From positions 2,688,001 to 2,752,000 of the forward strand of contig OY282368.1 of assembly GCA_958295725.1 (NCBI GenBank): 64,000 nt of DNA. The letters run 5' to 3'. Of this stretch, positions 8,748 to 16,812 are shown piece after piece (position 1 is the stretch's first letter; the number at the start of each line of letters is the position of its first letter). The position numbers and the translations under genes are program-made. Below the pieces are notes generated by a model, which saw nothing but the letters and a program-made list of their open reading frames with translations, did no database searches and had not been told where the DNA came from. Source of the DNA: an uncultured Alphaproteobacteria bacterium (GTDB lineage Bacteria; Pseudomonadota; Alphaproteobacteria; UBA2966).

Positions 8748-9179
8748 TCACGAGAGCAGTTTCACGAGCGCGACGACGGCGGCAACGATGGCCCCGACGA
8801 TGGCTCCGGTCTGCATCCACAGGGCGCGGTAGAGATCGGCCTTGTCGGCCTTGGTCTCCAGCTTGTCTTCCAGGCGGGTGATGGCAGCTTTGGTGGCGGC
8901 TTCGAGGCTGGCGATGTCGGCCTCGAGGTTAGCGATGTCGGCTTTGGTAGCGGCCTTGAGGTTAGCGATGTCGGCTTTGGTGACGGTTTCCAAGCGGGCG
9001 ATGTCGGCTTTGGTAGCGGCCTCGAGGTTGGCGATGTCGGCTTTGGTGGCGAGCGCATCGCGATCGGCGGCGGCGGCTTGGCGCACGGTATCGGCGATGG
9101 CTTCCGCATGGGCGCGAACCACGCCGGCGGCCTCGAGATTACGCGTCGCGGCGAGGGTGTCGAAAGCGGTATCGGTCAT
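8748..9179 (-). CDS. DUF1640/CCDC90-like coiled-coil protein with C-terminal membrane anchor, copy 1
   Basis: A 143-residue protein. Residues 1-45 form the conserved head (TDTAFDTLAATRNLEAAGV, then a helix ending ALATKAD). Residues 45-110 are about six degenerate copies of ATKADIANLEA, a long coiled coil. Residues 123-142 (TGAIVGAIVAAVVALVKLL) form one transmembrane helix at the very C-terminus. The layout matches the DUF1640 family, whose bacterial members are small, often multicopy and of unknown function. The start is the ATG with a GGAGGAG ribosome site 4 nt upstream; the frame continues further but reads antisense junk through the previous gene. It has no evident role in sugar synthesis. 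It lies between direct repeats and has a shorter relative at 16813-17121. Confidence 0.8.
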   Translation of the reverse strand: MTDTAFDTLAATRNLEAAGVVRAHAEAIADTVRQAAAADRDALATKADIANLEAATKADIARLETVTKADIANLKAATKADIANLEADIASLEAATKAAITRLEDKLETKADKADLYRALWMQTGAIVGAIVAAVVALVKLLS

Positions 9180-9256
9180 TCGGCTCCTCCGGCATCGGGT
9201 TTCGGCAAGCACCGTTCCACGTCCCCGCCGACGCGAGACGGCCGCGACCGCCAGAT

Positions 9257-10531
9257 TCAGTAATAACCGTCCACCCAGCCCCGCGCCAGGACGCGGTGGC
9301 GGAACTCCATGCTGGCGGGATCCTTCGGCGGCGTCAATTCGAAGTCGCGGCGCGCCTCCGGTAGCGGTTCCAGGGCGGTGTCGTCCGTATCCTCGTCCGT
9401 GCGCAGGCAGACGCTGTCGCGCAGGTGCCAGCGACCGTCCTCGTCCCGCTCCCAAGTGGCCGGGTCGCGATACCGGTCGATCCGCTCGTAGAACGCCTTC
9501 GCCGACATTCCGATCCAGTCCAGAAACATCTTCTCGTCGGGCGGGCGGCGGTGCTGGTATCTCTCGACCTGCCGGATCGCCTGCTCGCGGCTCATGCGCC
9601 GCAGGCGGATCTCCCGGCTGGCGTGGTCGCTGACCTTGCCGTAGCCCCATTTCAGGAACTTCACGTAGTCGTGCAGGCCGGTGTAGTGCATGCAGTCGAC
9701 GTGCATGTAGCGATCGAAAGTCCGGTGCTGATCGAGCGTTTCATAGCCGTACTCCCGAATCATCCGCTCATGCTGGGTCTTGCTGTCCCAGCGCAGATAG
9801 CTGTCCAGATAGATGCCCCGGACGCCGACCTTCTCCAGCTCCTTGTCGTGAGGATAGACGAATTGCTGGATGTCGGCCTCGCTCAGATCATCCGACGCCG
9901 CCAGCACATCCTCCGCCTCGCACCCCATCAGATCGTGGTCCTTGCGATACTTGCGGGTCATCTCGACCTCGTCGAGGTGAGAGAACATGCCGACCTGCTC
10001 GACGCCTTGGTGAAAGCCCCAGACGATCAGCGGGATCTTCAGCCGCGCGGCCGTCTGCACCGGAAACACCGTCTGGCCGGCCAACACGTGCCAGTAGATG
10101 CTGCCCATCAACTCGATGGTGTTCCGTGTCAGGCGCTTCAGGCAGTCGGCCGCCGGGGCGACCTGCACGTGATCGCAGTCGAACAGGGTGCGCAGATAGG
10201 CGAGATTGCGGATGCCGAGGTGGGTGTTCCAGTGCTTGTTGTAGGTCACCAGCAGCGGGTTCATGCCGAACACGTTTTTCACCGTGTGTACGATGAAATA
10301 GCTGTCGCGCGCGCCCGATACCGGGACGATACAATCGTAGGTCTCGCCCGTATTCGACCGGTATGCGTCGAACAGCGCCCGTAGCGCCTCCAGCCGGGCT
10401 GGCCAGTCCAGTTCGTCCTTCTCCTCGTGGACGCGGCAACCGCTGCAAACGCCGTCTTCGTCGAAGACGATACCCAACGGATGGTTGGCCGGATAAACGC
10501 AGCGCCTGCAGTATTGCATGTTATCGCCCAT
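9257..10531 (-). CDS. N-acetyl sugar amidotransferase-like protein (WbuX/PseA/WbpG family), copy 2
   Basis: A 424-residue PP-loop ATPase-family protein. Two CxxC pairs (C8/C11 and C29/C32) make the usual N-terminal zinc-type knot. The PP-loop reads SGARDS at residues 72-77 instead of the usual SGGKDS, so one loop glycine is replaced by alanine and the lysine by arginine. The family uses ammonia supplied by HisH and HisF partners to convert an acetamido group to an acetamidino group. It directly follows the HisF-like gene (5 bp gap). The C-terminal 60 residues, including the EFRHRVLARGWV tail, extend past the sister protein at 12050-13252. Whether this copy is active, has a new substrate, or is regulatory is open. 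Confidence 0.82.
   Translation of the reverse strand: MGDNMQYCRRCVYPANHPLGIVFDEDGVCSGCRVHEEKDELDWPARLEALRALFDAYRSNTGETYDCIVPVSGARDSYFIVHTVKNVFGMNPLLVTYNKHWNTHLGIRNLAYLRTLFDCDHVQVAPAADCLKRLTRNTIELMGSIYWHVLAGQTVFPVQTAARLKIPLIVWGFHQGVEQVGMFSHLDEVEMTRKYRKDHDLMGCEAEDVLAASDDLSEADIQQFVYPHDKELEKVGVRGIYLDSYLRWDSKTQHERMIREYGYETLDQHRTFDRYMHVDCMHYTGLHDYVKFLKWGYGKVSDHASREIRLRRMSREQAIRQVERYQHRRPPDEKMFLDWIGMSAKAFYERIDRYRDPATWERDEDGRWHLRDSVCLRTDEDTDDTALEPLPEARRDFELTPPKDPASMEFRHRVLARGWVDGYY
9272..9312. repeat. Direct repeat, right copy (pairs with 8672-8712)
   Basis: This is the native 3' coding end of the amidotransferase gene. It matches 8672-8712 at 38 of 41 positions. Together the copies bracket the coiled-coil gene. 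Confidence 0.9.
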
Positions 10532-10536
10532 GCCGC

Positions 10537-11406
10537 TCAGATTTCCTCGGGCGGATGGTCTTCCCAGAACTGGGCCTGGAGATAGTCATCGGTCCGCCGG
10601 GCCAACCGCCCCCCGGCGCCGAACTCGTTGTCGTCGTAGCGGGCATGGCTGTCGAGGCGCACGTCGATGCCTTGCCGGCGCAGGAAAGCCTTCGCGATCG
10701 TGATGCTGTGTTCCGTGAAATTGAAGAAGTTGGCCGCCGCGGCGGCGGATACGTCCGCCGCGTCGAACAGCTCGACGAAATGCGCCGGCTCTCCCGCGCC
10801 GCCCAAGGCGATGACCGGAATGCTGACGGCCTCGACGGCCATGCGGTACAGGTCCAGCTCGAAGCCGTCCTTCCGCCCGTCGCGGTCTATCGCGTTCAGC
10901 AGGATCTCGCCGACGCCGGCGTCCTCCAGACCGCGGGCGTGGTCGACGACCGGTCGTCCGGTGTCGACGCGACCGCTGTCGGCAAAGACGGTGTAGCCGC
11001 CGCCGTCGCGCCGGACGTCGACCGAGGCGACCAGACACTGACTGCCGAAGCGATCCGCCGCCGCCGGGATCAGCGCCGGGTCGGCCAGGACCGCGGTGTT
11101 CAGAACGATCTTGTCGGCCCCGGCCTCCAGCGTGGCGCGGATGTCCTCGACGCTCCACAAGCCGCCGCCGACCGTAAGCGGCGCGAAACAGCGGTTCGCG
11201 GCCGCCGTGACGAGCTCGCCCGGGATCCGTCGGCCCTCGCGCGACGCCCGGATATCCAGCAGGACGATTTCGTCGGCGCCCCAGGCATTGAAGAATTCGA
11301 CCGAGATCGCCGGATCGGATACCGGCAGGTAGCGACGGAAGCCGATGCTCTGCACGGCATGTCCTCGGTGGACCAGCACCACGGCAATGATTCTGCGCTT
11401 CAGCAT
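10537..11406 (-). CDS. HisF-like (beta/alpha)8 protein, WbuZ-type glycosyl amidation-associated
   Basis: A 289-residue HisF homologue. The N-terminus MLKRRIIAVVLVHRG lacks the catalytic Asp11 of true HisF (which reads ...CLDV...), while phosphate-loop regions such as TVGGGLWSVEDI and IALGGAGEPAHF are kept. Loss of that aspartate is typical of the WbuZ/HisF2 group that channels ammonia to an amidotransferase in O-antigen and flagellin-glycan loci rather than making histidine. It is about 30 residues longer than HisF. The start is the ATG overlapping the hisH stop by 7 bp; the long upstream extension of the frame is antisense to hisH. It sits between hisH and the second WbuX/PseA-like gene. Confidence 0.88.
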   Translation of the reverse strand: MLKRRIIAVVLVHRGHAVQSIGFRRYLPVSDPAISVEFFNAWGADEIVLLDIRASREGRRIPGELVTAAANRCFAPLTVGGGLWSVEDIRATLEAGADKIVLNTAVLADPALIPAAADRFGSQCLVASVDVRRDGGGYTVFADSGRVDTGRPVVDHARGLEDAGVGEILLNAIDRDGRKDGFELDLYRMAVEAVSIPVIALGGAGEPAHFVELFDAADVSAAAAANFFNFTEHSITIAKAFLRRQGIDVRLDSHARYDDNEFGAGGRLARRTDDYLQAQFWEDHPPEEI

Positions 11407-12056
11407 CGGACAATCCGCTGGTTCGGCCGCGGTCTCGGCACGCCGACGGCGTCGAAGAACCTGCGGAGAAGCCGCAGGCCGGATGACTGGCTCTTCTCCG
11501 GATGGAACTGGGTCGCGAAGAGATTGTCCTTGCGGATCGCCGCGACCAGATCGCCTCCGTAGTCGCAGACAGCCGCCGTATAACGCGCGTCGCAGCGCAG
11601 CTCGAAGGAATGATCGAAATAGAAGCTGGTCGACGGCTGGACGTCTTCGGTCAAGGGCGACGGGGTCACGGGCCGGAGGGTGTTCCAGCCGACGTGCGGT
11701 ACCCGCAGCGGCGCCCCGCGGTCCGCCAAGCTCACGACGTCGCCGTCGATCCATCCGAAGCCGGCATGAGCACCACGCTCGCCCGACGACCGGGCCGCGA
11801 GCTGCATGCCCAGGCAGATCCCGAAGAACGGCTTCCCCTTCGATCGGACATGCTCGTCCAGCGCGTCGTACAGGCCGAGGCGGTGGATGTTTTCCATGGC
11901 CTGGCCGAAGGCGCCGACGCCCGGCAACACCACCACGTCCGCCGCGGCGACGGTATCCGCATCATCGCCGATGCGGACGTCATAGCCCAGGAACCGCACC
12001 GCGTTGTAGACCGAGCGCAGGTTACCCATGCCGTAATCGACGATGCGGATCAGCAT
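11400..12056 (-). CDS. HisH-like glutamine amidotransferase (WbuY-type)
   Basis: A 218-residue class I glutaminase. The nucleophile is C81 in GICLGMQL, and the other triad members are H185 and E187 in ATQFHPEKS. The N-terminus IRIVDYGMGNLRSV and the LPGVGAF turn are canonical. It releases ammonia from glutamine for delivery through the HisF-like barrel to the amidotransferase. The start at MLIRIVD overlaps the stop of the upstream WbuX/PseA-like gene by 7 bp, and its own stop overlaps hisF by 7 bp, which gives a tightly coupled amidation module. All catalytic residues are present, unlike the truncated relative at 17354-17710. Confidence 0.92.
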   Translation of the reverse strand: MLIRIVDYGMGNLRSVYNAVRFLGYDVRIGDDADTVAAADVVVLPGVGAFGQAMENIHRLGLYDALDEHVRSKGKPFFGICLGMQLAARSSGERGAHAGFGWIDGDVVSLADRGAPLRVPHVGWNTLRPVTPSPLTEDVQPSTSFYFDHSFELRCDARYTAAVCDYGGDLVAAIRKDNLFATQFHPEKSQSSGLRLLRRFFDAVGVPRPRPNQRIVRC

Positions 12057-13252
12057 GCGCCCGCCAGCGGCTGCGGATGGACAACGTCGGCCTCGTGATC
12101 CGGTGGGCGCCGGTGATCGGGCGTATCGTAATAGATCGCGAACTTGGGCACCCAGCGGCCCCGCCGGTCGCGCTCCCAAATCTCCGGATTGCGGTACGAT
12201 TCGGCCACACGCCAGAACTCATCCTCGCCGATCTCGATGTAGTCGCAGAAGCGGCGGATGAAGCGGGCCGAGCACTGGCCGTCGTAGAGGCGCACCAGTT
12301 CGATCCCGCGCTCGCGCGTCAGGAACCCGGAGCGGATCGCTCCGCTGACCTGCTGTGTGACCTTACCGAAGCCGAACTTCAGATGCTTCAGCAACTGGTT
12401 CACCATGACGAAATCGTCGTCCAAGGCGTCGAACGGCGCGATATGGCCGTTTTCTTCCGGCCGCGCGTCGATCCCGTGACGTTGCGTCAGCCCGTGTTCC
12501 AGGGCGACGCGGGCGTTCACGAAGTCATAGAAATCCGGGATGTAATATCCCAGAAATATCATACGCAGACCGGCGCGGTCGATATCCTCGTCGGACGGAT
12601 AGGTGTACAAATACAGGTCGCGGGGACGTATGCCTTCCTCGATCCACGGTGTCAGATCGCCGCCCTTCAGGGTATTATTGTATTTAAGATTGTTCGCGTC
12701 GCCGTCCAGTGAGCCGCCGGCGCTGCCCCAGCTCAATGTTGGATTTTCGCCGTAGACGACCAACGGGATACCGTAGGCGATCGCCACCTTCGGCGCGCTT
12801 GCGTAAAGCGGCAGTTCTGTCGACTTGGCCATGTTACCGAACTTGTAGAATCCGGTTCTCATCAGCCGCTTCCAGAGCTGTGGCGCCGGGCTCACGATAT
12901 AGGTATCGAAGCCGAGGCGGATCAGGTTCTCCAAGTTCGCCGCGCCGCGTTCGGTCTGATGTTCCGGAGGATAGGTCAGGCTGGCCAGAAGCGGACGGAG
13001 CCCGAGCTCGTCGCGCATGAACAGCGATTGACGTGTGCTGTCCTTGCCGCCGCTGACCGGAACGATGCAGTCATAACCAGACCGGCCACGCCCGCGGTGC
13101 CGATCCACGATCGCCTCGAGTTGACGACGCCGTTCGTCCCAGTCGACGCCGGGCAGAGTCTCGCGATAGCGGCAGGGGTAGCAGATGCCCTCGTCGTCGA
13201 AGATGCAGTCCGGCCGGGTGTCCGGCTCGACGCAGCGCTTACAGAACCGCAT
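12050..13252 (-). CDS. N-acetyl sugar amidotransferase (WbuX/PseA/WbpG family), copy 1
   Basis: A 400-residue protein. A two-CxxC knot (C4/C7, C24/C27) is followed by an intact PP-loop SGGKDS at residues 67-72. By family, it adenylates and amidates an N-acetyl group on a nonulosonate or bacillosamine-type sugar to an acetamidino group, using ammonia made by the adjacent HisH/HisF pair. The start at MRFCKRC is chosen because it places the zinc knot at the N-terminus; 8 more codons are open upstream. With hisH and hisF it forms the complete amidation unit. Its paralogue at 9257-10531 has a changed PP-loop. Confidence 0.9.
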   Translation of the reverse strand: MRFCKRCVEPDTRPDCIFDDEGICYPCRYRETLPGVDWDERRRQLEAIVDRHRGRGRSGYDCIVPVSGGKDSTRQSLFMRDELGLRPLLASLTYPPEHQTERGAANLENLIRLGFDTYIVSPAPQLWKRLMRTGFYKFGNMAKSTELPLYASAPKVAIAYGIPLVVYGENPTLSWGSAGGSLDGDANNLKYNNTLKGGDLTPWIEEGIRPRDLYLYTYPSDEDIDRAGLRMIFLGYYIPDFYDFVNARVALEHGLTQRHGIDARPEENGHIAPFDALDDDFVMVNQLLKHLKFGFGKVTQQVSGAIRSGFLTRERGIELVRLYDGQCSARFIRRFCDYIEIGEDEFWRVAESYRNPEIWERDRRGRWVPKFAIYYDTPDHRRPPDHEADVVHPQPLAGAC

Positions 13253-13306
13253 CGTCCGTCTCCGGCCGTCGTCCACTGGTGAAGATCGCGGCCACCGGTC
13301 TCGCCA

Positions 13307-13379
13307 TCAGATCGGGTAGCTCACCCTGACTAACCGCCCGGCGATGGCGGCTTCGTGGACGGTGAAACGCACGTCCATG
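13307..13379. repeat. Direct repeat, left copy (pairs with 14744-14816)
   Basis: 73 bp, matching 14744-14816 at 64 of 73 positions without gaps. All nine differences are transitions. The pair brackets the methyltransferase gene at 13400-14443. Confidence 0.9.
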
Positions 13380-13399
13380 TCGGTTTCGCCGTGGCGCAT
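13307..13399 (-). pseudogene. Orphan 3' coding end (30 codons) homologous to the end of the Gfo/Idh gene at 14744-15790
   Basis: An open frame of 30 codons from an ATG lying just after the methyltransferase stop (TGAATG) to TGA. It contains MDVRFTVHEAAIAGRLVRVS, against MDVCFAAREAAIAGRSVRVS at the end of the intact oxidoreductase. The remaining 300 or more codons of the oxidoreductase are missing here. The reading frame and stop position are preserved. It is a detached tail copy lying between the methyltransferase and the amidotransferase gene. Confidence 0.75.
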
Positions 13400-14443
13400 T
13401 CAGCGCTGGATGGTTGTGAGGAGGTGGACTTCCGACGAGAGCTTACGCTCGTCGAACACCAACTGAAGAGCGTCGATCAGAGGCAGCATCAAGTCGTTCC
13501 ACGTCACGACCGCACTATTGGTTTCCGGGCGCTCCCCAAGCAGAACGGAGATCGAGCGATGGAGATCGAAGACATTGGCGCCAAACCACCATTCGGCCGT
13601 ACGCCGCAAACCGAAGTTCTGACATATCCGCTCAAGCGACCGGTCGGAAAAGAGATGAGTGTGGCCGAGGCCGAGCACTCGCGGCATGACATGGGGGAAA
13701 AGCGCTTCGAGCACGATAGTCGGGCTCACGGTGGGTACCGAGATATAGAAATAGCGGCAGTACGGGTTCGAACGAAGTGCGCTCAAGAACGAGCGGAGTG
13801 CGCAAACATGCTCCAGCGAGAAAATCATCGAGATCAAGTCGGCCTCAACAGTCGCGGCGACATCGTTGAGCACATCGAGTTCGTTATGGCGCAATAGTTT
13901 CTCTCCGAACAAGACGTTTGTGTTGTCGACCAGTTCCTCCGATGTTTCGTAACCGATGGCGCGGGTCATCCCAGCTTTCCGGAGAGCCATGACAAAATGG
14001 CCAGCACCAGCACCGAGATCGACATAGCGAAGCGTTGCCGGGTCCTCTCCGAGATCGCGCAGCGCATCGCACATGAAAACCACCTTGGCGGAATAAATGG
14101 TGTCGACGCGCTCCATGAACGACGCACGCGTCCGATCCATGTAGACGGTCGCCGTTTCGTTCATACCGGCTTCGTAGATCTGCGCAGCGAACTCAAACGT
14201 ATCTTCGTGATGGCCGTTAAAATGACCACAATCGGCACAGAAGCTATACGGCGCACCATGGAAGATAAAAGTTGGCTCCTTGAACGCGGTGCCGCAGACG
14301 ACGCAACCTTCCCGCAGTGGCTGCCGACAATAGAGCGCACCAACCCGTCTCGCGAGATCAGACCAGAGCTGATTTGTGTCCCGGTCATAAAACAGAGACT
14401 TGTACTCCAAATACATCTCACTCGATTTGCCGTAGCGTATCAT
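13400..14443 (-). CDS. Class I SAM-dependent methyltransferase with N-terminal zinc-knot
   Basis: A 347-residue protein. A four-cysteine knot (C47/C50 and C69/C72; CVVC and CADCGH) is followed by the SAM-binding motif VDLGAGAGHF at residues 141-150 and then a Rossmann-type region. The layout resembles sugar C-methyltransferases and other methyltransferases of polysaccharide loci that carry a leading zinc site. The substrate is unknown. Codon use is less GC-rich than in its neighbours, and a 300-bp non-coding leader precedes it. It is bracketed by two copies of the 3' end of the neighbouring oxidoreductase gene, so it looks like a later insertion. Confidence 0.82.
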   Translation of the reverse strand: MIRYGKSSEMYLEYKSLFYDRDTNQLWSDLARRVGALYCRQPLREGCVVCGTAFKEPTFIFHGAPYSFCADCGHFNGHHEDTFEFAAQIYEAGMNETATVYMDRTRASFMERVDTIYSAKVVFMCDALRDLGEDPATLRYVDLGAGAGHFVMALRKAGMTRAIGYETSEELVDNTNVLFGEKLLRHNELDVLNDVAATVEADLISMIFSLEHVCALRSFLSALRSNPYCRYFYISVPTVSPTIVLEALFPHVMPRVLGLGHTHLFSDRSLERICQNFGLRRTAEWWFGANVFDLHRSISVLLGERPETNSAVVTWNDLMLPLIDALQLVFDERKLSSEVHLLTTIQR

Positions 14444-14743
14444 GTCATGGCCTGTACCGACCGCTATTTTCTCGTAGCGTACCGCCCCGTCGACAGTTGT
14501 TGTACCGACAGCGGCAACCGGACCCGAACCAGATCGTTCGATCCCCGCGCGACCGGGCGGAAACGAGATTCGACATCCTCATACTGCCTAGCGGAACAAA
14601 GCGAAAGACGCATCGGGATATTAGATGACGAGGCAACTTTCCTTGAGAGACTCAAAGCCGTTTCTGAAATCCGGGGGCCGCAACATAGTCGCCCGGAGAG
14701 GATTGTCCTGTCTTTCACGTCTTCGCTCTCTGAGGAGAGAAAG
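14444..14743. other. 300-bp intergenic stretch between oxidoreductase and methyltransferase genes
   Basis: No convincing gene is seen on either strand. Open frames of 60-84 codons on the minus strand have no recognisable domain and unnatural composition. The stretch is AT-richer than the surrounding genes and ends, near the oxidoreductase stop, with a short hairpin-capable CTCTC-TGAG-GAGAG sequence (about 14727-14740) that lacks a T-run. It probably arrived with the methyltransferase and may carry its promoter. Confidence 0.5.
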
Positions 14744-14816
14744 TCAAATCAGATAGCTCACCCTGACCGACCGCCCGGCGATGGCGGCTTCGCGGGCGGC
14801 GAAACACACGTCCATG
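14744..14816. repeat. Direct repeat, right copy (pairs with 13307-13379)
   Basis: This is the native 3' coding end of the Gfo/Idh gene. It is 88 percent identical to the copy at 13307-13379. Confidence 0.9.
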
Positions 14817-15790
14817 ACACGGAACACGTCGCGGGCGCCGACATCGGGCTCGCGTCCCTCGCGGATGGCGGCGATGAAATCCGGGATGAGATCTCCCTTT
14901 TCCATGCCCGGATAGCGCCAACGTTCATCCTCGTTGGACAGCATCTCCTCGTCGGCCGGTCGATCGCCGGAGAAGAGCTTCGCGTCGGGCATGTCGTTCA
15001 CGAAGGTCTTCTTCGTCCCGTACACGTTGAGGGAGTGGAACTTCGTCCTCCGCGGCCCGAACGTGGTGAGACACTTTCCCAAGGCGCCACCGGAGAACCG
15101 AAGCAAGGCGACGAACGTATCATCATACCGGTAACCGCTCCTGCGGGTCAACACGTTGGACCCCATGCACGATACCTCGTCGATCTCCTCGTTCATCACC
15201 CAGCGCATGAGGTCGATGAGATGGATGCCCCCACCGTATATGGTGCAATAGAACGGCATCTTGCCGCGCCACCCTTCGGTGATCTTCCACAGAATGTCGT
15301 GCAGGTAATCGCCCTCGATACAGAAGACGTCACCGAACTCCCCGGCATCCATCAGGCTCTTGACCGACCGGAATCTCGGGCTCTGCCGCAGAATGAGATT
15401 GGAGGTGATGAACCTGCCGCTGTCCTGCTGGGCGCGCAACAGCCGTTCGGCGTCGGGCCGGTTCAGCGCCGCCGGCTTCTCGATCATCACATGCTTGCCG
15501 TGCCGAAAGGCGGAAACCGCCTGCTCGACATGGGCGTCGTCGTATGAGCAGATGGAGACGACGTCGATGTCGGGATGTTCGGTAATGTGGTGGAAGTCCC
15601 CGTGCCGTTCGACGACCCCCAGCTGATCTGCGACGTCGGCGAGCCTGCCCGGATCGATGTCGCAGACTGCCTGCAAAGCGACGCCAGGAGTCCTCCGGTA
15701 GCTGGCGGCATGGCGTTCGCCGACACCAAGACCCACAATGCCGACTCGAATCGTGCTTCGGGAATCGGTCACGCTTGTATGCTTAACCAT
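14744..15790 (-). CDS. Gfo/Idh/MocA-family oxidoreductase, copy 1
   Basis: A 348-residue protein with the dinucleotide-binding GIVGLGVGERH at residues 17-27, the EKP motif at 104-106 (VMIEKPAAL), and GGGIHLIDLMRW near 190 in the catalytic region. The length is normal and the gene is complete. It probably carries out a redox step on a sugar intermediate. The start is ATG, 4 bp downstream of the formyltransferase stop. The last 24 codons exist a second time at 13307-13379, downstream of the methyltransferase gene. It is only distantly like the other Gfo/Idh protein at 1-594. Confidence 0.88.
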   Translation of the reverse strand: MVKHTSVTDSRSTIRVGIVGLGVGERHAASYRRTPGVALQAVCDIDPGRLADVADQLGVVERHGDFHHITEHPDIDVVSICSYDDAHVEQAVSAFRHGKHVMIEKPAALNRPDAERLLRAQQDSGRFITSNLILRQSPRFRSVKSLMDAGEFGDVFCIEGDYLHDILWKITEGWRGKMPFYCTIYGGGIHLIDLMRWVMNEEIDEVSCMGSNVLTRRSGYRYDDTFVALLRFSGGALGKCLTTFGPRRTKFHSLNVYGTKKTFVNDMPDAKLFSGDRPADEEMLSNEDERWRYPGMEKGDLIPDFIAAIREGREPDVGARDVFRVMDVCFAAREAAIAGRSVRVSYLI

Positions 15791-15793
15791 CGG

Positions 15794-16786
15794 TCAACAA
15801 AGGTGAATTCCACGGTCGAGACGCACCGGCGATCCAGCGTCGTCCGTAACTTCCTGGAGTAATACGGCACCGTCTGTACAGATAACATAGGGGCCCTGTC
15901 CTCGCATATAACAGACGCGCCCTGGTACGCCGCGCAATCCGAAGTCCGCCGAGCCGGTGCGCCAGACACGTATCCGACGGCCATCGTGCTCAAAGAAGGC
16001 ACCTGGATAGGGGCGAGTCACCGCACGCACGAGGTCGCGAACTTGGCGCGCCGTGCTCGTCGACCATCTGATTCGCCCATCTCCATCGTTGCGTTGGTGC
16101 CAATAACCAGCCCGAGACTCGTCCTGCACGCGCCGCGCCACGTCGCCAGCATCCAGCGCCGTCAGAACATCGAGAACGAGAGTCGGGAATAACTCGTTTG
16201 CCCGCCTATGGAGGTCGGTGATCGTATCGTCGGGAGCAATCGGAATACTGGTTTCCGCCAGGACATCCCCGGTGTCGATGCCTTCATCAGCCTGAATCAC
16301 ACAGATCCCCGCCTCTGGCTCTCCGTTAATGATCTGCCAATTCAATGGAGAACCGCCACGGTACTCCGGAAGCCGGCCAGCGTGCAAGTTGATAGCGCCC
16401 AATTTCGCCGCATCAAGCAAGGAGCGCCGAAAAACGGTCGAATACCCCGCGATGACGAGCAACCGGGGATTTATGGAGATAAGTTCGGAAACGAACTCCG
16501 GTGCATTCACGTTTCCCGTGGTCGCCATCCGCACGCCCAACCGCCGGCAGCACTCGGCGGTCCGATCCGTCCGAACCCTGCACCTCGGCACGTACACCTG
16601 TTGGACACCATGTCCCGCGCGGATGACTTCGCCAAGTACCGCGCGGCCACGGTCGCCATTGAAGAAGAAAACGAGACCGTCGATCGGTCCACTCAGATAT
16701 CGGCGAAGTACGTCAGTATCTTCCGGTCCCAACGCTCGAAGAAGTCGACGGCGTCCTGCCAGTCGTCGCCCCGCCATGGAATTCAT
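15794..16786 (-). CDS. Formyltransferase-family protein (methionyl-tRNA formyltransferase-like), with a chimeric N-terminus
   Basis: The formyltransferase fold begins at about residue 36 of this frame (DGLVFFFNGDRG). The catalytic triad of the family is present: N133 and H135 in INLHAGRLPEYRGG, and D171 in ADEGIDTGD. A C-terminal OB-like region follows. In sugar loci such enzymes use N10-formyl-tetrahydrofolate to formylate an amino sugar. The first 30 or so residues are the repeat at 16692-16784 read in the wrong frame, rich in arginine, so the ATG at 16786 creates a fusion start. No ATG, GTG or TTG lies between the repeat and the fold; only a CTG does. The original start may have been lost, or translation may begin at a rare codon. 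Confidence 0.78.
   Translation of the reverse strand: MNSMAGRRLAGRRRLLRALGPEDTDVLRRYLSGPIDGLVFFFNGDRGRAVLGEVIRAGHGVQQVYVPRCRVRTDRTAECCRRLGVRMATTGNVNAPEFVSELISINPRLLVIAGYSTVFRRSLLDAAKLGAINLHAGRLPEYRGGSPLNWQIINGEPEAGICVIQADEGIDTGDVLAETSIPIAPDDTITDLHRRANELFPTLVLDVLTALDAGDVARRVQDESRAGYWHQRNDGDGRIRWSTSTARQVRDLVRAVTRPYPGAFFEHDGRRIRVWRTGSADFGLRGVPGRVCYMRGQGPYVICTDGAVLLQEVTDDAGSPVRLDRGIHLC
16692..16784. repeat. Direct repeat, left copy (pairs with 17187-17279)
   Basis: 93 bp, about 82 percent identical to 17187-17279 (17 ungapped differences). On the minus strand it encodes the tail IPWRGDDWQDAVDFFERW..., ending in TGA. In this copy a TGA also lies immediately before the tail. The pair brackets the coiled-coil gene copy 2. 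Confidence 0.88.
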
Positions 16787-16812
16787 TTATGATGCCGGTC
16801 ATGGCGTTTTCA

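Noticed and set aside
8842-9633. Plus-strand frame with repeated MSALVAA-type segments
   Set aside because: It is the complement of the coiled-coil repeats of the minus-strand gene and reads through the amidotransferase gene antisense.
10537-12056. hisH and hisF as part of a histidine operon
   Set aside because: No other his genes are present, HisF lacks Asp11, and the pair overlaps an N-acetyl sugar amidotransferase gene, as in O-antigen amidation modules.
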